Part shown: positions 8,386 to 13,881 of the stretch, in pieces
Numbering within the stretch: the first letter of the stretch is position 1
Layout of the letters: each line of letters starts with the position of its first letter
NCBI GenBank assembly: GCA_002422225.1
Contig: DITX01000160.1
Coordinates: 5,214 to 21,692, forward strand
Source of the DNA: Gammaproteobacteria bacterium UBA6173
GTDB lineage: Bacteria; Pseudomonadota; Gammaproteobacteria; Pseudomonadales; Pseudohongiellaceae
Reading direction: 5' to 3'
Length of the DNA stretch: 16,479 bases
Notes under the pieces: model-generated
The model's database searches: none
What the model was told of the DNA's origin: nothing
Seen by the model: the letters and a program-made list of their open reading frames with translations, nothing else
Translations under genes and position numbers: made by a program

Positions 8386-8906
8386 GGATAGCCGCAGCAA
8401 TACCATTTCTGAATGTCGTAAAACGCCTGACTGTTCGTCTGGTTGTTTTCATACTGTACCGACCAGATTAACTCATTAACCATCGCCAACTTCCCGCCGG
8501 GCAGGGTGAAAAGTCGTACATGTATGACAACGGATTTGGAGCTGCTGATTGGCATCGGCGAGGAAACTGCATGATCACCCATCACAATAAAGCGGGCTGC
8601 ATTTAACAATTCCTTTCCAGCAAACTCGTCTCCCGTCACTGTCAAACTGAACGTCTTTAACACAGTTTCAGGGACTTCGACCTCATGCCCATTATGAGGT
8701 ATCGCATACCTGCCACGTGGCACCTCAAGAGGATTGACCTTGATATGCACATTGCCAGGAGGATAATACTGTTCGTTACCGAGAATCAGCTTCTCTTGCC
8801 AGTCTCCGGATGGATAGGGATTAAAATCCTTGTTTCTAAGAGTACTATCGCCTTTCGATCGCCATTCTGTGGATACCAGTTTTGCCAAAAAGTCTATATC
8901 TGTCAT
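8382..8906 (-). CDS. Conserved-looking protein of unknown family, 174 aa
   Basis: I do not recognise this family. The ATG at 8906 follows AGGG with a 7-nt spacer, and the stop overlaps the CHAT start (ATGA), which favours translational coupling. There is no signal peptide or membrane segment, so it is likely cytosolic. The N-terminal ~60 residues are polar. The centre (~60-150) alternates hydrophobic and polar residues as in a beta-sandwich (VLKTFSLTVTG, KSVVIHVRLFTLPGG, LAMVNELIWSVQY). The C-terminus ends in an unusual KWYCCGYP with two adjacent Cys. It lies 40 bp after the peroxidase gene. It may be a partner, chaperone or substrate for a neighbour, but nothing in the sequence decides this. 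Confidence 0.85.
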   Translation of the reverse strand: MTDIDFLAKLVSTEWRSKGDSTLRNKDFNPYPSGDWQEKLILGNEQYYPPGNVHIKVNPLEVPRGRYAIPHNGHEVEVPETVLKTFSLTVTGDEFAGKELLNAARFIVMGDHAVSSPMPISSSKSVVIHVRLFTLPGGKLAMVNELIWSVQYENNQTNSQAFYDIQKWYCCGYP

Positions 8907-8946
8907 GTCATTACCCTCGTTAAAGATTAAATTGTCGTGCTAGTGG

Positions 8947-10458
8947 TTACAACATTGTAGGGTCAGGTAATCCGGGATTGGTTGCCAGAATAAGATCACT
9001 CATCTGCAGGAAGCAGCGGTCGGTTTCTGATCTGATTTTTTTGGAAGGTGCTATATCGGCGCGGCGACGCTGACGGTAAAAAAGAGAGGACTTATCAAGC
9101 TTCAGAAGCCCCTTGATGGATTCAGCCACAATAAGGCTACCCAGCGGACCTAGCTTGCCAATACCTTCAGAGGTTTCAGTTACATAAGACTCTGCCAACA
9201 GATAGAACCACAGCGGCGTATTGGTGCAAAGCGCCGGGCTGCACTTGAATGCATTCTGCTGATCACCCGGCTTATTGAGATTGAGTTCGTCCATGGTGAG
9301 CTGTCGAATGGGAATGTTGCAGTCGGCCAGTTCACCATGAAAGTGTCTTATTACAAAATCCGCCACCGTCTGACCAGAGCCCAATCGCATCTGGCTTCCT
9401 CTGAGCAAGTTACGGGTTGCCAGATTGGTTTCTTCTGGCTCGGACCGCAAATCGGTACTTCTCAGGTCAACCGTAACCCGAGGCGATATACGCAAGGATG
9501 GGTTGCGTTTTGGATCGGCTCTTCTGGTGACCAACGGAAAATCAAAAAACAGCAACCAGTCAATCAGGCTTGCGGCGGGAAGCCGGTTCAGATTGCCGCC
9601 AAACCGACCTGACCATGTCATAAGAAACAGCTGATCAATATTCGGATCTTCAAGCCGGTTGATGTCATATTTATCGCGAATCATGGCGTGACCGAACCGC
9701 CCGGCCGCGGCAGCATACTCAATCGGCAACACGGCGGGATCATCAGGCTTCGGTTTCCAGAGAATACTTTTGTCGTCAAGAATGATGGCTTTCCAGACGG
9801 AGGGATGAATAATTTCGTATAAAAAATCGTAGAGAATCACTTCCTGGTAATGCAACACAACCTGCTCTTTGGCAGCCAGGAAAAGAGCGTCGATATCAAG
9901 GTGCGGTTGCTCTGCGCCGATTTTTTCGACAAAAAAATTATGTAGCCGGAGAAACTGCACGTGTAACTGCGCGACGATCAGGTTTTCGTCATTGCGTTCA
10001 TCACCTATAAAAGCCTTTCCGGCTTCGTCACGCGGCAGGTCATAACCACACAGTAGCAAACCATCAATTTTCTGCGCGGCGCCAATCGCCATTAGCGCTG
10101 AATTTTCCACCCGCATTTTGCTACCTGGTCCAGCACCATCATACACACTACTCAAATCGAGCACAGCGCTGACGTCACTGCGAATCACATCCATGGTGAA
10201 TGGTTTAACCGTTTGATTATGCCCCTCGATACGCAGTCGACTCATGTCATGCGCAAGAAACTGACCCAAGTAGGTGTAACCGGCCAATGCCGAGCTGCCA
10301 CGATTGCTGAGTTGCATCATGGCCTTCCCCAAAGCGCGTAAGTCAGCGACATCAAATGTGGCTGAAGTCACCTCTTCTTTAAACAGCGTGTAAAGTTTGA
10401 TGCCGTCCGGCAGGGTACCAAATTGGCCTTTCTCATAAGGACCGCGCAAAAGCTGCAT
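8947..10458 (-). CDS. Animal-type haem peroxidase (peroxidase-cyclooxygenase superfamily)
   Basis: This 503-aa protein carries the signature residues of the An_peroxidase family, which uses H2O2 to oxidise halides or organic substrates, or oxygenates lipids. GQFLAHDMSRL contains the distal His70 and the adjacent Asp71 (calcium ligand in myeloperoxidase). DERNDENL contains Arg155 and Glu158, matching the RxxE of myeloperoxidase, followed by LHVQFLRLHN. YQEVILYDFLYEI and AAAAGRFGHAMI (proximal His257) are also in place. LDLSSVYDG matches the conserved loop. No signal peptide or TM segment is visible, so it appears cytosolic. The ATG at 10458 has AAGGA with a 7-nt spacer. It lies 39 bp after the anti-sigma gene. 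Substrate and product are unknown. Confidence 0.93.
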   Translation of the reverse strand: MQLLRGPYEKGQFGTLPDGIKLYTLFKEEVTSATFDVADLRALGKAMMQLSNRGSSALAGYTYLGQFLAHDMSRLRIEGHNQTVKPFTMDVIRSDVSAVLDLSSVYDGAGPGSKMRVENSALMAIGAAQKIDGLLLCGYDLPRDEAGKAFIGDERNDENLIVAQLHVQFLRLHNFFVEKIGAEQPHLDIDALFLAAKEQVVLHYQEVILYDFLYEIIHPSVWKAIILDDKSILWKPKPDDPAVLPIEYAAAAGRFGHAMIRDKYDINRLEDPNIDQLFLMTWSGRFGGNLNRLPAASLIDWLLFFDFPLVTRRADPKRNPSLRISPRVTVDLRSTDLRSEPEETNLATRNLLRGSQMRLGSGQTVADFVIRHFHGELADCNIPIRQLTMDELNLNKPGDQQNAFKCSPALCTNTPLWFYLLAESYVTETSEGIGKLGPLGSLIVAESIKGLLKLDKSSLFYRQRRRADIAPSKKIRSETDRCFLQMSDLILATNPGLPDPTML

Positions 10459-10497
10459 GATGGGTTCCTTGTTCCTGCATTACGTTAAGCTACTGCC

Positions 10498-11124
10498 TCA
10501 ATCGAATCTGATATGGTAGGTTCCCACGCGTTCTTCATTATCCAGCCGCTGTACGACCAGTTCATAACGACCCTGCGTATTTGCCGGTGTGATCACCCTG
10601 ATGACACCGTTGCTATCCGGGACCACTTGAAATATGTATTGCTGACCGACATCCTCACGGTTAAGACTTAGCAGATATGGGGTATCCACAAGACTGATAC
10701 CGACGTCAACCTGCAACAGATGTATACCGCCAGGCAACACTATCTCGCTGGTCGTACTCCGCATTTGCCCGATATTGACAACTGAGGTAACTCCATAGCC
10801 ATTGTCAAATCCATCTGTGCCGGGCTGTATCAGGTAAAAATTGGCAAACAACAGTGTACCAATGCCCAGCATCATTGATGCCGCCAGCGAAAAAGGCTGT
10901 TTTATCCAAAGCCGGAAGGGCAGGTAACTGATATTAGTGCCGGGCCTGACGTGGAGCCCCTGCTCCTTTATGGAACTGTGCATCAATTCAGCTTGCTGCA
11001 CAGCATCAAAAAAAACAGGATCCTCCATCATCCGGATTTCAAAGTCATCAAGTTCAGCGGCACTGAGTTGGTGACGTAAGTACCTGTCTATCTGATCACC
11101 CATTCCTGTATTTTTGTCGTACAT
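10498..11124 (-). CDS. Single-TM anti-sigma-like protein
   Basis: This 208-aa protein is encoded directly behind the sigma factor with a TAATG overlap, the usual layout for a cognate anti-sigma factor. Residues ~8-55 (IDRYLRHQLSAAELDDFEIR..., EDPVFFDAVQQAELM) look like a helical anti-sigma domain without the zinc-binding HxxxCxxC motif. A TM helix spans ~79-99 (SLAASMMLGIGTLLFANFYL). The ~105 C-terminal residues are beta-rich and would lie in the periplasm as a sensor. It likely holds the ECF factor at the membrane until a periplasmic signal releases it. No FecR signature is obvious. The family call rests partly on context. Confidence 0.8.
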   Translation of the reverse strand: MYDKNTGMGDQIDRYLRHQLSAAELDDFEIRMMEDPVFFDAVQQAELMHSSIKEQGLHVRPGTNISYLPFRLWIKQPFSLAASMMLGIGTLLFANFYLIQPGTDGFDNGYGVTSVVNIGQMRSTTSEIVLPGGIHLLQVDVGISLVDTPYLLSLNREDVGQQYIFQVVPDSNGVIRVITPANTQGRYELVVQRLDNEERVGTYHIRFD

Positions 11125-11726
11125 TATTGCGCCGCCCTCTGAGCTGAATCCATCAGATACTCGCGCCCACTGGTAGCAATCAATTCCCTGAATCGTCTGC
11201 GAGCTCTGGAGATCACCTTGTCGAAATGACGATCACTCAAGGCCAATTCCTCGCAGATATCTTTCTTCTCCAGCTCATCAATATAATAAAGATGCAATAT
11301 TCTCTGGTCGCGTTCATTGTCCAGTTCGGTCAACAAGATCCTAACTGCTACTGCTGCTCTTTTGCGATCCAGTTGAGCGACCTGATCACTGCCCTCATCC
11401 GCAAACAGTGCAACATAGTCGCTATCTGCATAGGTCTGTCGTCGAGACAACTTGCGGTCCTCTGCGATACACAGGTTGCCCGCAATACTGTGCAGAAATG
11501 CAGCCAGCTTATCCGGCTCTGCCAGTGCTTCCTTGCGGAGGCGCTCGATGGTGATGCGAAAAGTCTCCTGACACAGGTCCCGGGCATTTTCATCATCCAG
11601 CAAGCGCTTCTTCAAAACGTAAAATACAACTCGATAGTAACGTTCTATGAGCGCTGACTCAGCGGCTCTATCACCATCGTTGATCGCCGATGCAATTTTT
11701 TCGGGGCTATCGTATTGAGTTTGCAC
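11124..11726 (-). CDS. ECF-type RNA polymerase sigma factor
   Basis: This 200-aa protein has sigma region 2 at ~25-70 (IERYYRVVFYVLKKRLL, then DENARDLCQETF) and region 4 at ~133-185 (LDNERDQRILHLYYIDELEKK followed by a helix-turn-helix with LALSDRHFDKVISRARRRF). There is no region 1.1 or 3, as expected for ECF factors. The start is GTG at 11726 with only a weak Shine-Dalgarno; an in-frame stop lies upstream at 11748-11750 and no ATG lies near. It is the first gene of the six-gene array and likely drives the array, possibly including its own promoter. It overlaps the anti-sigma gene (TAATG). Confidence 0.92.
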   Translation of the reverse strand: MQTQYDSPEKIASAINDGDRAAESALIERYYRVVFYVLKKRLLDDENARDLCQETFRITIERLRKEALAEPDKLAAFLHSIAGNLCIAEDRKLSRRQTYADSDYVALFADEGSDQVAQLDRKRAAVAVRILLTELDNERDQRILHLYYIDELEKKDICEELALSDRHFDKVISRARRRFRELIATSGREYLMDSAQRAAQ

Positions 11727-11754
11727 GTTATTCAGTCCGCAGCCCAGTTAGTCT

Positions 11755-11769
11755 ATGACGTTAAGTCAT
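11755..11769. promoter_or_regulatory. Inverted repeat ATGAC-N5-GTCAT upstream of sigma gene
   Basis: A perfect 5-bp inverted repeat with a 5-bp spacer, about 29 bp before the GTG start of the sigma gene. It could be an operator in the leader or a small hairpin. No regulator can be named. Confidence 0.3.
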
Positions 11770-11826
11770 TGTCTCGCCCAAGCTCCCTTAGAACCTAGGT
11801 CCCAGCAGAGCATAGTCACTGATACT

Positions 11827-11855
11827 ACGATAGAAAAAATCCAAACTCCACGCAA
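11827..11855 (-). promoter_or_regulatory. Weak sigma70-like promoter candidate for the sigma operon
   Basis: On the minus strand TTGCGT (11850-11855) and TATCGT (11827-11832) are separated by 17 bp, about 100 bp before the sigma start codon. The match to TTGACA/TATAAT is partial, and an ECF-type autoregulated promoter elsewhere in the gap is equally possible. Confidence 0.22.
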
Positions 11856-11897
11856 AAAGTACAAAACGTCATGCCTGTATGTGGATTACTGTCATAG

Positions 11898-11918
11898 CAC
11901 TGAGAAATGTCTCAAGTG
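11898..11918. promoter_or_regulatory. Interrupted palindrome CAC-TGAGA-AATG-TCTCA-A-GTG
   Basis: Eight base pairs with one bulged A and a 4-nt loop, about 170 bp before the sigma start and upstream of the promoter candidate. It fits an operator for a dimeric regulator or the 3' hairpin of the kinase transcript; no U-tract follows on either strand. Confidence 0.35.
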
Positions 11919-11971
11919 ATGAATTTGTCTATTAGCCGAATGGGCTAGTCTTATCATGTTTTTCCCTCGAA

Positions 11972-11997
11972 GGGCAATCAGGCGCGAAGCGCCGCCC
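11972..11997. terminator. GC-rich hairpin downstream of the histidine kinase
   Basis: The inner stem GGCGC-GAA-GCGCC is enclosed by GGGC/GCCC, about 50-75 bp after the kinase stop. It could end the kinase transcript, but the T8 run on the coding strand comes before the stem rather than after it. This is therefore not a standard intrinsic terminator, and a REP-like element is an alternative. Confidence 0.3.
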
Positions 11998-12047
11998 TGA
12001 GGAACTGCCGCCTTGCCGCCGCCACCGCCACTGTCGAACAAAAAAAA

Positions 12048-13859
12048 CTAACCAACAACCGCCTTCACAATTGCCCTTCGCAACACCTCATAATCCACCG
12101 GCTTCACCAGCACCTCAAACCCGGCAGCTTTGATCTCGGCAAGCCGCGCACTTGCCGCATTGGCGGTTGCCATGATGATGTGTTGTTTAGGAATTTTTGC
12201 GGACAGCTGTTTCGCAATATCCAGCCCCATCACATCGTCATGCAACATGTCATCCATCAAGACCAGATCAAAGTCACTTTCATAGGATAACAAGCGATCC
12301 ACCTGTTCTGGCGACGATGCACTGATGGCCGAGCATCCCCAAGTCCTTAACAGCCCCGTCATCGCATCCAGAATGGACGCATCATCATCCACAATCAGAA
12401 TTCTCAAACCCGCAAAATCCATTTGAACGGTATCCATTTCATCATCACTGATCTCCTCCATTTCCGGCAGATCAACAAGAGCCGACAGCGGCACATGCAC
12501 ATTAAACATGCTACCTGATCCCACCTGAGATTTGAGTGTTATCTTTAATGCCAGAAGCGCCGCAATGCGTTTAACAATTGCCAAGCCCAGACCGGAACCT
12601 TTGCCTTTGCTACGCGCCTTATTGCTGACCTGATAGTAATCACGAAAAATCTTGTCTTGGTCTTCAATGGAGATTCCAACACCAGTATCAATGACCGAAA
12701 TTACCAGACCATTGCGCTGACGGCGCATCTGGATACTGACCGAACCTTTGTCAGTGTAGCGCACGGCATTATTAACAAGATTGCGCAGCAAACGTTCCAT
12801 CAGCAACATGTCTGATTTCACTACAACCGGTATGCTGTACAAATGCAGGGCTACCTTCTTTTGCTGCGCGTCCTGCGCAGCACCATCCGCGATGTTTTTT
12901 AGCATCAAATCCAAGCGGAACCTTGATTCATCCGCAGTCACAACACCGGCATCAAACTTGGACAAATCCAGAAGGCTATTAAATTGCTCGTGTAAAATTG
13001 TGCTGGTTTCATCAATTTTATCAAGCAGTTCCTGGGTACAAACATCGGTGACCGTATGTCGCAAACTACCCAAAAACAATGTCATCGCATGCAAAGGCTG
13101 ACGCAGATCATGACTGGCAGCTGCCATAAAACGATTTTTTTCCTCATTGGCCTGACGGGCTACGTTTAACGACTTTTCCACCAGCAGTTTGTCTTTTTCC
13201 AATCGGATGTTTTGTTCACGATTCTCCTCTCGAATACGAATAGATTCGTTAAACACCTCTGCGCTTCGCTTGCCAAACTCCGTTAACAAAATGGTAATGG
13301 CCAGCATGGCAACGCCGGCCTCAATATCGGCCGGCTCAATAGCCAACAACAGAAAAGCCACACCTTGCCCCAGATTGCTGACTAATAACCAGGTAAACCC
13401 GCGGTTCTGAATAGATGAGTTGATGGTGGTCCCAATCGCATAAATTAGCGTCAGCAACGCCACTGCAAAAACAACGCGCTCGTCACCGCCCAAACAAATC
13501 CACCAGTATCCCGACCCAATAGCAAGCGTGCTGAGCAGTGAACTGAAGTACAGCATCAGTTCATTGCGATACAACAAGGGAACTGTGCTGTGGGCAATGC
13601 GCTTATCAATCTTTCGGCAGATCAACACTCTGATGACAGCCAGCACTACAATGATGCCAAGCCAGGCTGACAGTCGGCCAGTGTCAACCTCGTTCCAAAG
13701 CCCGCCGAGATAAAACAGACTGCTGACAACAACCAGAATCAGCGCGCGCTCCGACTGAAATACCCGCATGCGCTGAGACTCAACAATTTGACTTAACAGC
13801 AGCGGATCCAGCACTTGATCATAGCGCGAGAATCCGGTGATTTTTTCCAAGAGCTTCAC
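12048..13859 (-). CDS. Six-TM hybrid sensor histidine kinase with C-terminal receiver
   Basis: This 603-aa protein has about six TM helices at ~36-55, 63-82, 101-124, 129-146, 155-174 and 180-197. A short coiled-coil linker (~205-240) follows, then the HisKA H-box AAASHDLRQPLHAM (phospho-His250). The ATPase domain has the N-box LLRNLVNNAVRYT (~357-369), G1 DTGVGI (391-396) and G2 GSGLGLAIV (421-429). The receiver starts at ILIVDDDAS (~487), with phospho-acceptor Asp536 in LVLMDDM and Lys586 in LVKPVD. All key residues are present. There are no PAS or HAMP domains, so the signal is probably sensed in the membrane. The start is GTG at 13859 behind AAGGAG with 8 nt spacing. It lies 22 bp after the fusion enzyme and is probably in its operon. 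No separate DNA-binding response regulator is in the window. Confidence 0.95.
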   Translation of the reverse strand: MKLLEKITGFSRYDQVLDPLLLSQIVESQRMRVFQSERALILVVVSSLFYLGGLWNEVDTGRLSAWLGIIVVLAVIRVLICRKIDKRIAHSTVPLLYRNELMLYFSSLLSTLAIGSGYWWICLGGDERVVFAVALLTLIYAIGTTINSSIQNRGFTWLLVSNLGQGVAFLLLAIEPADIEAGVAMLAITILLTEFGKRSAEVFNESIRIREENREQNIRLEKDKLLVEKSLNVARQANEEKNRFMAAASHDLRQPLHAMTLFLGSLRHTVTDVCTQELLDKIDETSTILHEQFNSLLDLSKFDAGVVTADESRFRLDLMLKNIADGAAQDAQQKKVALHLYSIPVVVKSDMLLMERLLRNLVNNAVRYTDKGSVSIQMRRQRNGLVISVIDTGVGISIEDQDKIFRDYYQVSNKARSKGKGSGLGLAIVKRIAALLALKITLKSQVGSGSMFNVHVPLSALVDLPEMEEISDDEMDTVQMDFAGLRILIVDDDASILDAMTGLLRTWGCSAISASSPEQVDRLLSYESDFDLVLMDDMLHDDVMGLDIAKQLSAKIPKQHIIMATANAASARLAEIKAAGFEVLVKPVDYEVLRRAIVKAVVG

Positions 13860-13867
13860 AATAAAAA

Positions 13868-13873
13868 CTCCTT
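13868..13873 (-). promoter_or_regulatory. Strong Shine-Dalgarno deciding the kinase GTG start
   Basis: AAGGAG on the minus strand, 8 nt before GTG 13857-13859. It makes the non-ATG start of the kinase convincing. Confidence 0.7.
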
Positions 13874-13881
13874 GTTACAAC

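Larger units (their letters stand above)
11727..12047. other. Non-coding region between histidine kinase and sigma operon
   Basis: No coding frame is convincing in these 321 bp. The HK side holds a T8 run on the minus strand directly after the kinase stop and a GC-rich stretch with a hairpin. The sigma side is AT-richer and should carry the promoter of the sigma array; it contains two inverted repeats listed separately. Confidence 0.7.

Noticed and set aside
8386..8406. Upstream ATG (8406) for the CHAT gene
   Set aside because: It has no better ribosome site and adds seven residues ahead of a typical signal peptide. The ATGA overlap at 8385 is the more usual arrangement.
11226..11657. 143-aa plus-strand open frame opposite the sigma gene
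   Set aside because: The minus strand encodes recognisable sigma regions 2 and 4; the plus-strand product has no recognisable features.
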